From: Clostridiales bacterium UBA1248
GTDB taxonomy: Bacteria; Bacillota; Clostridia; Oscillospirales; CAG-272
Direction of reading: 5' to 3'
Assembly (NCBI GenBank): GCA_002308615.1
Contig: DBWC01000101.1
Span: forward strand, 39,495 to 50,140
Length of the DNA stretch: 10,646 nucleotides
How positions within the stretch are numbered: the first letter of the stretch is position 1; each line of letters begins with the position of its first letter. The translations under genes and the position numbers were made by a program. The notes under the pieces were generated by a model. It did not search any database and was not told where the DNA came from. It saw only the letters and a list, made by a program, of their open reading frames with translations. Shown one piece after another: positions 1-9,100 of the stretch.

Positions 1-1554
1 GATAACTGCGATTACAACGGCGACGGCGAGATAAACAACAAGGACGTTACGTCTTTGTTCAGAGCCGTCAGCTCCGGCTCACATCAACAGGAGGATGACG
101 AAGAATTCATTATCACGCCAGACTCGACGGCAACTCTCGAGATGCCGCGCGTGTTCGGCAACAATATGGTCGTACAGCGCGACGCAGATATAAAGGTCTG
201 GGGCACTTCGAACAAAAACGGCGCTAAAATACGCGGCACGTTTATGGGCGAGGAGGCGCGCGGCACCGTAAAAGGCGGTAAATGGGAAATAACGTTCTCC
301 GCAAAAGAAGCGACGACGGAAAATCAGGTCTTGACCGTTGAGGACAGCTGCGGGAACAAGCTTGAGATATCAAACGTTCTTGTGGGCGACGTATGGATAG
401 TAAGCGGTCAGTCGAACGCCAAGAGGACTATAAGCGAATCAAGAATAAGCATAACGGTCGACAAAAATATCCCGCTGCGTGTGTTCCAGCAGGATGAAAC
501 GGACGTTACGGGCAGCAATGAATCAAAAACCGCCTCGCTTGAACCCTGCGACGATATCCTCAACATCAACACGAAACGCGGCTGGAAAGCCGGAAGCAAG
601 ATATCGGCGCAGAGCTTCTCCGCCATCGGCTGGTTCGCAGGCACCGAGCTTGCAAAGAAAACGGGCGTTCCGCAGGGCTTTATCTGCACGGCGGCGGGCG
701 CGGCGAACATAGCCGAGCTTATGCCTAAGGAAACGGCGGACAAGTACAATTATACGAAAGGTATATTCGCAAGTCCCGGAAGCTACTATAACGCGCTTAC
801 GCATCCGTTCTTAAAAATGAAGATCAAGGGTATGATATTCTTCCAGGGCGAAGCGGAGGGCGGCACGAATTCGGTCCCGTCGTCCAAGGATTACGCGCGT
901 GATTTCGAGGCTCTTATGACAGAGCTGCGCAGCAGATGGGGCGTGGATTTCCCGGTTTACAACGTACAGTTGTCAAACTACGTGGGAGACGAGGCGGATA
1001 TTAACTGGACTCACGTCGGAGAAGTAAGGGCACAGCAGTACGAGGCGTATAAAACGATGTCCGGCGTAAAGCTCATACCGTCCTATGACTTAGGCTCAAA
1101 AACAACGGATCCGGACGGCGTACATTCGCCGTATAAGGAAGCCCTTGCAAACAGGATATCGGCGCTTATACTTGCGGATCTGTACGGCGTAGGCTCGGCC
1201 GATAAGGCGCTTGCTCCAGAGCCGGCGCAAATAACAAAAGTAAGCTCAAACGACGGCGAGAAAACGATAGAGATCAAGTTTATAAACGTCGGCGAAGGTC
1301 TGATCTCAACAGGCGGATCGGACTCCGTATCCGGTTTTTACTGCGGAACAAACGAGCATCCGTATGACTATTATCTTACGGCGGTCACGGCGAAGATAGT
1401 ATCAAAAGATACCGTGCGTCTGACTGTACCGGCTTCGTGCGGATATATAGGCTACGCCTGTACGAAGCGCGTTGATACAAACGACGTGCTGAACACGCAG
1501 CTTTACAGCTCCAATGAACTGCCGGCGCTGGCGTTCTATCTGGAGCTTGAGTAA
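1..1554 (+). CDS. Dockerin-bearing sialate O-acetylesterase-like SGNH esterase, 5' end missing
   Basis: The reading frame is open from base 1, so the true start lies upstream; the TTG at 55 falls inside the dockerin and is not the start. Visible order (codon 1 = base 1): second dockerin loop (DYNGDGEINNKD, codons 4-15), acidic linker, a beta-sandwich-like domain (about codons 40-130), then an SGNH/SASA-type esterase domain. Block I is SGQSNA with the nucleophile Ser at codon 138 (base 412). The FFQGEAEGG block starts at base 838. Block V is DGVH, with Asp at base 1114 and His at 1123. The order and motifs match sialate O-acetylesterase/acetylxylan-esterase-like proteins, which remove O-acetyl groups from sugars; the actual sugar cannot be read from sequence. 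It ends 37 bp before a tandem paralogue and is probably co-transcribed with it. The upstream part should hold a signal peptide and the first calcium loop, by analogy with the next gene. The family call is firm, the substrate open. Confidence 0.88.
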   Translation, partial: DNCDYNGDGEINNKDVTSLFRAVSSGSHQQEDDEEFIITPDSTATLEMPRVFGNNMVVQRDADIKVWGTSNKNGAKIRGTFMGEEARGTVKGGKWEITFSAKEATTENQVLTVEDSCGNKLEISNVLVGDVWIVSGQSNAKRTISESRISITVDKNIPLRVFQQDETDVTGSNESKTASLEPCDDILNINTKRGWKAGSKISAQSFSAIGWFAGTELAKKTGVPQGFICTAAGAANIAELMPKETADKYNYTKGIFASPGSYYNALTHPFLKMKIKGMIFFQGEAEGGTNSVPSSKDYARDFEALMTELRSRWGVDFPVYNVQLSNYVGDEADINWTHVGEVRAQQYEAYKTMSGVKLIPSYDLGSKTTDPDGVHSPYKEALANRISALILADLYGVGSADKALAPEPAQITKVSSNDGEKTIEIKFINVGEGLISTGGSDSVSGFYCGTNEHPYDYYLTAVTAKIVSKDTVRLTVPASCGYIGYACTKRVDTNDVLNTQLYSSNELPALAFYLELE

Positions 1555-1580
1555 TACGTTAACCTAATTAAAGGTCAAAA

Positions 1581-1587
1581 GAGGTCG
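1581..1587 (+). promoter_or_regulatory. Ribosome binding site of second esterase gene
   Basis: A purine-rich GAGGTCG with the core GAGG at 1581-1584 lies 7 bases before the ATG at 1592. The 37-bp gap that holds it (1555-1591) shows no hairpin terminator and no convincing promoter, which supports co-transcription with the preceding esterase gene. Confidence 0.7.
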
Positions 1588-1591
1588 GAAT

Positions 1592-3289
1592 ATGAAAAGG
1601 ATCGTTTCTTTGGTTTTATCGTTTTTAATGATAACGGCGGTTTTCGCCGCCTCCGGAGTTTTTAACGCCGGTTTGGCGGGCGACTGCAACGGCGACGGAT
1701 ACGTTGACAACAAAGACGTTGTCGTGCTGTTCCGTTTCGTCAGCGGAAACAAAGACGGCGCGATAGAAGATAACTGCGATTACAACGGCGACGGCGAGAT
1801 AAACAATAAAGACGTGACCGCTTTGTTCAGAGCGATAAGCGGCTCCGGCTCGGATAACAAAGAGTTCAATATAACGCCGGACAATACCGCGGAGCTTGCG
1901 GTATCCCGCGTTTTCGGCAAATATATGGTGCTGCAGCGCAATAAACCCATAAAGGTATGGGGCACGTCCAATAAAAACGGCGCGAAGATACGCGGCACGT
2001 TCATGGGTGAGGAGAAGCGCGGCACGGTCAAGGACGGAAAATGGGAGATAACGTTCTCCGCTAAAAAGGCAACGGCCGACGCCCGGACGATGAAAATAGA
2101 GGACAGCTGCGGCAACGTAATAGAATTTACGGACGTTCTCGTGGGCGACGTATGGCTTATAGGCGGACAGTCCAACGCCGAGGCGATAGCCGGCCAGCTG
2201 CCCGAAGCCGCCGCGGATATAGTCGCGGACGCCAAAAAGCCTCTGCGCCTGTTCCATCAGAGCGCTGACGACGTTATACACAACAGGAGCATAGCCAAAC
2301 AGCCGTGCGAGGACGTCATAGTGGAAAAGCGCAAGTGGATGAAATCCAACAGACAGGGCGCCACGTCCATCTCACTTCTCGGCTGGTTCGTCGGCGACAA
2401 GCTTTCTTCTGAGTCCGGCGTTCCGATAGGCATCATATCCGTCGCGGCAAGCGGCGCGAATCTTAAGGAGCTTATGCCGAAAGAGGTCGCGGACAGCTTC
2501 GGCTACACGACCGGCGGCACGGTAGGCGTTTCGGAATATTACAACGGTCTTATACATCCGTTTTTGAAGCTGCAGTTCACGGGCATGGTATTCTTCCAGG
2601 GTGAAAGCGATGGCGGTAAAGGCTCAAACTCCTACACAAACAATTACGCGCGCAACTTTGAAGCGCTGATGACGGAGCTGAGGCACAGATGGGGATTCGA
2701 TTTCCCGATATATAACATACAGCTGTCCGATTATACGAGCCAGTCCGTAAGCGGATTCCCGCTTATCGGCGCCGTCAGAGCGCAGCAGTACAAAGCGTAC
2801 AAGAATATGACAGGCATAAGACTTATCCCGTCGTACGATCTCGGCTCGGAAGAGGGCTGTGCAAACTATCTGCACCCCGCCCGTAAAAAAGACCTCGGAT
2901 ACAGGGTAGCGGATCTCATCCTTGCCGATATGTACGGCAAAGGCAGCGCGGAAGCCGCGCTTGCGCCGGAGCCGGTGTCAGTCAAGGTGGTAAGCCGCAG
3001 CAACGATCAGAAAACGGTCGAGATAAAATTCACAAACGTTGGAGACGGACTTGTATCCGAGACCGGCGGTAAAACGTTCAACGGCTGCGTATACGGGCTC
3101 AACTCCGACTGCAGCTCCGTAACGAAGGTAAGCGGCAAAATAACGTCAAAAGACACGGTACAGATAACCGTCTCCGGCAAAGCGACGTACGCGGGCTACG
3201 CCTGCGCGGCGCACGTTGCGGACGGCGACGTTCAGCTTATCAATTCCTACGGTCTGCCGGCTCTTGCGTTCTATCTGCCGATCCAGTAA
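1592..3289 (+). CDS. Secreted dockerin-bearing sialate O-acetylesterase-like SGNH esterase (tandem paralogue)
   Basis: This is a complete 565-residue protein. Order: signal peptide (about residues 1-27, Lys-Arg then a long hydrophobic core); dockerin (29-84) with calcium loops at 31-42 (DCNGDGYVDNKD) and 63-74 (DYNGDGEINNKD); a beta-sandwich-like domain (about 105-185); and an SGNH/SASA esterase domain (about 186-480) followed by a beta-rich tail. Block I is GGQSNA with nucleophile Ser194. The FFQGESDGG block has Glu338, and the block V His is His428 in NYLHPARK. Unlike the upstream paralogue, the residue three before this His is Asn, not Asp, so the usual catalytic Asp is not obvious. The N-terminal half is almost identical to the neighbour over the KVWGTSNKNGAKIRG block, whereas the esterase domain has diverged. 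It should be exported and attach through the dockerin to a cohesin. The role is deacetylation of a glycan; the substrate is unknown. Confidence 0.9.
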   Translation: MKRIVSLVLSFLMITAVFAASGVFNAGLAGDCNGDGYVDNKDVVVLFRFVSGNKDGAIEDNCDYNGDGEINNKDVTALFRAISGSGSDNKEFNITPDNTAELAVSRVFGKYMVLQRNKPIKVWGTSNKNGAKIRGTFMGEEKRGTVKDGKWEITFSAKKATADARTMKIEDSCGNVIEFTDVLVGDVWLIGGQSNAEAIAGQLPEAAADIVADAKKPLRLFHQSADDVIHNRSIAKQPCEDVIVEKRKWMKSNRQGATSISLLGWFVGDKLSSESGVPIGIISVAASGANLKELMPKEVADSFGYTTGGTVGVSEYYNGLIHPFLKLQFTGMVFFQGESDGGKGSNSYTNNYARNFEALMTELRHRWGFDFPIYNIQLSDYTSQSVSGFPLIGAVRAQQYKAYKNMTGIRLIPSYDLGSEEGCANYLHPARKKDLGYRVADLILADMYGKGSAEAALAPEPVSVKVVSRSNDQKTVEIKFTNVGDGLVSETGGKTFNGCVYGLNSDCSSVTKVSGKITSKDTVQITVSGKATYAGYACAAHVADGDVQLINSYGLPALAFYLPIQ

Positions 3290-3319
3290 ACGACTTCACG
3301 TACTTGCGAAAAAACAAAG

Positions 3320-3336
3320 TGAGGGCCAGTATGAAA
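3320..3336 (+). promoter_or_regulatory. Ribosome binding site that decides the start of the next gene
   Basis: TGAGGG at 3320-3325 lies 6 bases (from the GAGG core) before the ATG at 3331, which opens a standard signal peptide (MKKIVSV). The frame also extends upstream to a TTG at 3304, but that start would add nine mostly charged residues before the signal peptide and would put the ribosome site inside the gene. ATG 3331 is therefore the better start. Confidence 0.8.
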
Positions 3337-6111
3337 AAAATAGTATCCGTATTCGCGGCGCTCGTCATAACGGCGGCGGCGATAATGGGCACGGGCGTCA
3401 TTGCGTCCGGCATACGCGGAGACTGCAACGGTGATAACACGGTGGACAACAAGGACGTCGTCATCCTTTTCAGATACGTCAGCGGCGGTCCCGAAGAAAA
3501 CGTAGCCGTATCTAACTGCGACTATAACGGAGACGGCGAGATAAACAACAAAGACGTCGCTTCTCTTTTCAGAGATATAAGCAGCGGCTCGGTCGTTCTG
3601 ACTCCGGTCGAAGGACCGGACGAGTTTGAAGAGGGCTGGGAATACAGCATCAGGACCGCGAACGCGCTTGCAAACGGCGTGCAGGGCAAATTCGCGGACG
3701 CCGGCAGAAACAAATTCCTGATTTCAAACAAACAGACTTCGGTTCTATATAACCTTACGTCAAGAGGCGCAAAAAAGGTCGAGGGTATTTACAGCGCGGA
3801 GGGCAAGCCGTATTTTTCGGAAACGGACGTCTATATAGTCAATTCCTCCGGCGCCGAATACAGATCGTCCTATTCGTCGCCTGACGGAAGGATGAACAGC
3901 AACCGCATAGGCTATTACTATTACGATTTCCATTTCCGCGATCAGAGATTCGCAAAGTCGGCGGGCTCGTCCGACGCTCTGCCGCTCGCGTTCGAGCACA
4001 CGTTCCACACGTATCCCGATAAGATGCACGAGGAGCTGCGCGTCGTTGCGACCGGAAATTACACCGGAGGCGGCGTGCTTGAAACGAGAACGGTCATAGC
4101 GGCCGATTCCGTTGCCAAGATAGAACTCAAAAACGCAAAAGGCGAGTCGTCGTCCTTAAACGGCTTTGACTTTTCAAGCGTTGAATACGCGGCGTTCGAT
4201 ATAAAGGGCGTCGGAATATACGGCGTGATAATGCCGTCGCTCGATAATAACGGTTATCTTAAAGTCGAGCTGAAAGACGGAAATTACGTATTGAACCGCG
4301 GGATCGGACTGCCGTCGATAAGCACGGGAGAAGATTTCAAATTCGGTCACAGGATCTATACGTCACTGTCACATGAATTCGACGATATAAGAAAAGAAGC
4401 GTACATTGAAAGAAATCCGCTTACGGATATCTCCGTCGGCATAGGCGACAACGCAAAATACACAGGCTACGACGCTCTGTCCGGGTCTTACAAATTCACC
4501 GTAAACGCGTGCGAATTCGATACTGCGATGTACAGAACGCCTAACAAGCATTACCGCGTAAGAGTGCTCAAATTGAGCGGAGACGGCGTATATGACAGAA
4601 AGATATACGTGCAGACGGCGGAGGACAGCACCGGCAGAGGCAGACTTGAATGCGCCGCGGTACTTGACGAAAACAACCGTATGCTCCCTATACCGCTTGA
4701 AGTCGGCAAAAACTTCGACGGTGAAAACGAGGAAGAGATATATTATCCGGAAAAAGCCACGGGCGCGGCGGCGTACGGAGAGGTATATATGCCCCTGACC
4801 GTAGGCAAAAACGAAAGCAAGCGCTTTACAATGCTTCATCTGTATCAGAACTGGGGCAATTATCCGTTGAAGCAGCTTTCGTTCATAGCGTTCCACATAC
4901 CGTATTACCACCTTTCCGTAGGCGTTACGGAAACAAACTGCATAACGCCGTATTTCGTTTACGACAAGGACGGCTGGATGCTTCCGGACTGCCGCGCCAA
5001 CTCCGCAGAGCTCTGGAACAACGGAACGGGCACGCAGCACACGTGCGCGGGAAGACTGTTTTTCTTACAGTATAAAGACGCGTCCGGCAATTCGTATATG
5101 ACCGAATCTCAGTCCGCAAAGATATCGTCAGCCGGTCCTATATACGCGGATATCGACATGGAATATCTGTCCGACGACGGAAAGATAAAAGCGACGTACA
5201 GACATACGGAAATGGCGCAGACGGACGAGACGAGGACGTTTTACAGCATAAGGCTCGAGGTTTTGGACGATATAACGATAAACAAATTCAGAGACAATTT
5301 CTCTTTCTTCAAGGTGGACAGCAGATCGTTCGTTTACTCGAAGATCGGTTATCTTGACGAAAACGATCAGCCTCAGATCGCCTCCTGCACGAACAGCGGT
5401 TTCTTCCCGTCGACAAAATACTATACGCTCGGCAAAGAATACCCGTATTTCGATTATTTCAAGGGAAGAAACAAAAACGCTTCAAGCGAGCCGAACAACG
5501 GCGAATACGACACCGTGAACATAGGCGTGATAGTAAGAAAGAGCGATATCACGATAGGCGGTCAGAAATACGACGGCAATTTCGTGTTTGCCGACAAATA
5601 CAGCTACAGCTTGTTCAGCAGTCCGTATAAAGAACTCAACACAGGCTGGCTTTCGCTCGATATAGCGGATACCGTAACGCTCAAAAAGGGCGACGTTATG
5701 GAGCTTGAGCTGATAATTCTGCCGTGGGGCGACTACAGCAGCGAAAGCGACGTTAACGTAAGAAACGTAAGGCAGGACAGCTGCGTGAGCCCGTACGTGA
5801 TAACGGCGGTGGAAGGCGAGCCTTACGAGGACAGCTTCATACCGTCCGTACGCGCGAAAAACAACAAGGCAACCTTCAGGATAAGCGGCGGCGCCGGCAC
5901 GGCGGCGGTAAGAGTTTACGGATTTACCGACTACAAAGCGCCGGAGGTGACGTTCAAGGCCGACGGGAAAGCGACCGATATAAAGCTTTCAAACGGCTCG
6001 CGCACGTACGACGGCTACCAGGTCTATCTTGACGGCGACGGCACGTATTCGTTTGCCTTCAACGTGGATATGGACAAAGCAAACGAGTATGAAATAACGG
6101 TAAAGCAATAA
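3331..6111 (+). CDS. Large secreted dockerin protein of unrecognised family (paralogue A)
   Basis: The product has 926 residues. Order: signal peptide (about 1-26), dockerin (29-86) with loops at 31-42 (DCNGDNTVDNKD) and 64-75 (DYNGDGEINNKD), a short linker, then about 830 residues I cannot assign to a known family. The body is rich in Tyr, Asp and Gly with alternating hydrophobic residues, and looks like stacked beta-sandwich or mutarotase-like sheets rather than an alpha/beta barrel. The last 90 or so residues look like a separate beta-sandwich (YDGYQVYLDGDGTYSF). The most conserved block against the next gene starts at His503 (HLYQNWGNYPLKQLSFIAFH), followed by VGVTETNC and PYFVYDKDGW; acidic residues there could be catalytic. 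It sits 41 bp after the esterase gene with no terminator between. By context it probably acts on the same glycan, as a hydrolase, lyase or binding protein; this is inference. The dockerin is certain, the function unknown. Confidence 0.85.
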   Translation: MKKIVSVFAALVITAAAIMGTGVIASGIRGDCNGDNTVDNKDVVILFRYVSGGPEENVAVSNCDYNGDGEINNKDVASLFRDISSGSVVLTPVEGPDEFEEGWEYSIRTANALANGVQGKFADAGRNKFLISNKQTSVLYNLTSRGAKKVEGIYSAEGKPYFSETDVYIVNSSGAEYRSSYSSPDGRMNSNRIGYYYYDFHFRDQRFAKSAGSSDALPLAFEHTFHTYPDKMHEELRVVATGNYTGGGVLETRTVIAADSVAKIELKNAKGESSSLNGFDFSSVEYAAFDIKGVGIYGVIMPSLDNNGYLKVELKDGNYVLNRGIGLPSISTGEDFKFGHRIYTSLSHEFDDIRKEAYIERNPLTDISVGIGDNAKYTGYDALSGSYKFTVNACEFDTAMYRTPNKHYRVRVLKLSGDGVYDRKIYVQTAEDSTGRGRLECAAVLDENNRMLPIPLEVGKNFDGENEEEIYYPEKATGAAAYGEVYMPLTVGKNESKRFTMLHLYQNWGNYPLKQLSFIAFHIPYYHLSVGVTETNCITPYFVYDKDGWMLPDCRANSAELWNNGTGTQHTCAGRLFFLQYKDASGNSYMTESQSAKISSAGPIYADIDMEYLSDDGKIKATYRHTEMAQTDETRTFYSIRLEVLDDITINKFRDNFSFFKVDSRSFVYSKIGYLDENDQPQIASCTNSGFFPSTKYYTLGKEYPYFDYFKGRNKNASSEPNNGEYDTVNIGVIVRKSDITIGGQKYDGNFVFADKYSYSLFSSPYKELNTGWLSLDIADTVTLKKGDVMELELIILPWGDYSSESDVNVRNVRQDSCVSPYVITAVEGEPYEDSFIPSVRAKNNKATFRISGGAGTAAVRVYGFTDYKAPEVTFKADGKATDIKLSNGSRTYDGYQVYLDGDGTYSFAFNVDMDKANEYEITVKQ

Positions 6112-6123
6112 AACAAAAAAATC

Positions 6124-6148
6124 TACGGGAGGGCAGACCCCTCCCGTA
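6124..6148 (-). terminator. Perfect 10-bp hairpin with T-tract only on the minus strand
   Basis: TACGGGAGGG at 6124-6133 pairs exactly with CCCTCCCGTA at 6139-6148 around a 5-base loop. On the + strand it is followed by ACGTGATC-like sequence and A-runs, with no T-tract, so it is a poor + strand terminator. Read on the minus strand it is followed by GATTTTTTTGTTTT (complement of 6110-6123), the classic intrinsic terminator layout. No minus-strand gene is present, so it would stop antisense transcription into the gene to its left. On the + transcript it could still act as a pausing or stabilising 3' hairpin between the two paralogues. Confidence 0.65.
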
Positions 6149-6181
6149 CGTGATCAAAAAATAAAATAACGGGATGTTAAT

Positions 6182-9100
6182 ATGAAAAAAACCATTTCTC
6201 TGCTTCTCTTATTATCGATCTTTGTTTCGCTATTGGCGGGCATGGGCGTGTCCGCCGCAAGACTTCCGGGCGACGCCAACGGCGACGGTCTTTTAGACAA
6301 TAAAGACGTGGTCGTGCTGTTCAGGTTCGTGAGCGGAGACCCGGGGGACGCCATAGCGGAAAACTGCGACTACAACGGCGACAAAGAAACGGACAACAAG
6401 GACGTCGTCGCGCTTTTCAGGTTTTTAAGCGGCGGCGGTGAACAGCCGCCCGTCCCGCAGTTTGAAGACGGCTGGGAATACACGATATCTAACGCTGCCG
6501 CGCTTGCAAACGGCGTGCAGGGCAAATTCACGGACGCGGGACGTCACAAATTCCTTATTTCGAACACGAACGCCTCCCTGCTCTACGATCTGACGACGCC
6601 CGGCGCAAAGGGCGTGTCCGCGATATACAGCGCAAACGGAACGCCTTATTTTGACAGCGTGTCCGACGTGCGCGTCGTGCTTGACGACGGCGTTTACAGC
6701 GCCGCGGGATCTATGAACAGCGGGCGTATGAACAGCCACAGGTTGGGTTATTATTACTACGATTTCCGTTTCTGCGATCAGGCGTTCATATCCGAGGACG
6801 CGACGGCGCAGATGTCGGAGGGCGAAAACTGCTATGATATTATCGCAAGATCGGGCTCCTGGGCGACGCACGATACAAGCAGCGTGACAAAGAAAAACGG
6901 CGTTATGTCCTATACCGTTTCAAACAGCTACGATCCTTATATTTACACCTCTGTCAATTTCAGCGCAAACGACTATGACGCGATACAGATAACGCTTAAG
7001 ACCGAGTACGCTCAGTCCGGCAATTTCTACATCATCGCCGGATCGCACAAGAACTACAGCGAGGATCAGAATATAGGCTTCAGATTCAATTCGGGAGACT
7101 GGGTGACCTGCGTGGTACCGCTTTCGACAGCCCAGGATTATACCGGCAGCGTGACCGGCTTCAGGATAGACATGGGCGCGGAAGCGGGCGAGCTTGTACA
7201 GATAAAAGAACTTAAAGCCATAAAACGCGGCAGCGCGTCCGTACCGCTCAGTCTGGAACGCGTTTTTCATACTTATTCCGACAAGCTGCACGAGGTCGTA
7301 AGAGTCGTCGCTTCGTCCGAATACGCGTTCGGCGGACGCTTTGAATCGCGCATAGTGATCCCCGAAAACACCGTGTCAAAGCTGATCTTGAAAAACAAAG
7401 ACGGCGAGTCAATAACACTGTCCGGATTTGATTTTTCAAGCACGGAATACGTGGGCTTCGATATAAAAGGCGCCGGAGTTTTCGGCTTAATAATGCCGTC
7501 GCTTGACGATAACGGCGACCTTAAAGTGGAATTAAAAGACGGAAACTATATAATAACGCACGGCAAAACGATAAATAAAACGATCGCGGTCAAAGGCGAC
7601 TCGTATTTCGGCCACAGGATATATACGTCCGACTCTCACCGGTTCGACGAGTTAAAGAACGAGGCGTATATCGAGCGCAATCCGCTTACGGACGTAAAAA
7701 TAAGCAAAAGAACCGACAACGCAAAATATGCAGGCTACAACGCTTTGACGGGCTGTTACCGCTTCACCGTGAACGCGTCGGATTTCAACAAGGCTTATTA
7801 CAGAGAGCCCGACAAGCATTACAAAATAAACACGGTGATAAAAGGCGACGGCAAGACGGACAGAACGGTATATATCCAGACCGCGGAGACGGGCGGAATG
7901 CTTGAATGCGCGGCGATGCTTGACGAAAACGACCGCATGCTTCCGATACCGCTCGAGGTCGGCAAAAACTTCAAGGGAGAATACGAAGAGCCGTTATACG
8001 ACCCCGCGGACACAGCCTACGGCGAGGTATACGTGCCGCTGACCGTCGGCAGAAACGAGACCAAACAGTACACGATGCTCCATCTGTATCAGAACTGGGG
8101 CAATTACCCGCTGAAACAGCTCTCGTTCATAGCGTTCCACATCTGCTATTATCATTTATCCGTAGGAGTTACGGAAACGAACTGCATAGCTCCGTATTTC
8201 GTATACGGCAAGGACGGCTGGACGCTGCCGGATTTCAGAGCGAATTCGGCGCCGTTGTGGTCGGGTCAGCCTCAGCACACGAGCGCGGGCAGACTGTACT
8301 TCTTACAGTATAAGGACAGCGACGGAAACGTCTGTAAATCGGAGTCGCAGAGCGCCGATATAGCGTCGTCAGGACCCGTTTACGCCGATATAAGCATGGA
8401 ATATCTGTCGGACGACGGAAAGATAAAGGCGACGTACAGACACGCCGAAATGCCGCAGACCGACGAGAACAGAACCTATTACAACATAAAGCTCGAGGTG
8501 CTTGAGGACGTTAAAATAAAAGATTTCAAAAACGATTTCTCGTTCTTCACGTTCGACGGGCGCTCGGTAGGCTATTCAAAGGTCGGTTATCTTGATTCAA
8601 GCGGTCAGATGATAACGGAAAACGTCAAAAACGGCAGCCGCATAATAAAGCTCGGAAAAGAATATCCGTATTACGACTATTACGGCGGAAACGTTACGGA
8701 TTCCGTAAACTTTGCGCTTATCGTGCTTGACAGCGATATGACCGTCGGCGGCAGAAAATACGACGGAAACCTCGTTTTCCGCGATAAATACGACGGAAAT
8801 CTCAACTACGGCTCGCTCTCGCTCGATCTCGGTGAAACGACGCTGAAAGCCGGAGACGTTATGGAGCTGCGGATAATCCTTCTGCCGTGGGGTTATTCGA
8901 CAAGCACAAGCGATTCAAACGTGAAAGACGTGCGCCGGGACAGCTGTATGGATCCGTACAAACTCACCGTTATAAACGGCGAAGCCGTTGAAGATGATTT
9001 CATCCCGTCCGTAAAAGCGGTAAACGGCACGGCGAAATTCACCCTTGAAGGCGGCAAAAACAACGCGGCAGTAAGAGTTTACGGCTTTGAGGATTACACT

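Noticed and set aside
1625..2281. Minus-strand ORF of 218 codons opposite the second esterase
   Set aside because: It lies wholly within a gene with strong homology evidence, shows no recognisable domain or ribosome site, and its Arg/Val/Tyr-rich composition is what codon bias on the opposite strand produces.
3304..3330. Upstream TTG start for the gene at 3331
   Set aside because: It would place charged residues before the signal peptide and has no ribosome site; ATG 3331 has GAGGG at good spacing.
4369..5040. Minus-strand ORF of 223 codons opposite the first unknown-family gene
   Set aside because: It is a shadow of the real gene: no motif, no start signal, and low-complexity Arg/Val-rich translation.
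6139..6167. Possible promoter upstream of the 6182 gene (TAAAAT at 6162-6167)
   Set aside because: The position 17 bases upstream is the hairpin arm CCCTCC, with no -35 resemblance; an A/T-rich gap gives such -10 matches by chance.
6174..6185. Three-codon reading frame (ATG TTA ATA TGA) whose stop overlaps the start of the 6182 gene as ATGA
   Set aside because: Too short to support translation coupling on sequence alone; it is more likely that GGGATG serves as the weak ribosome site.
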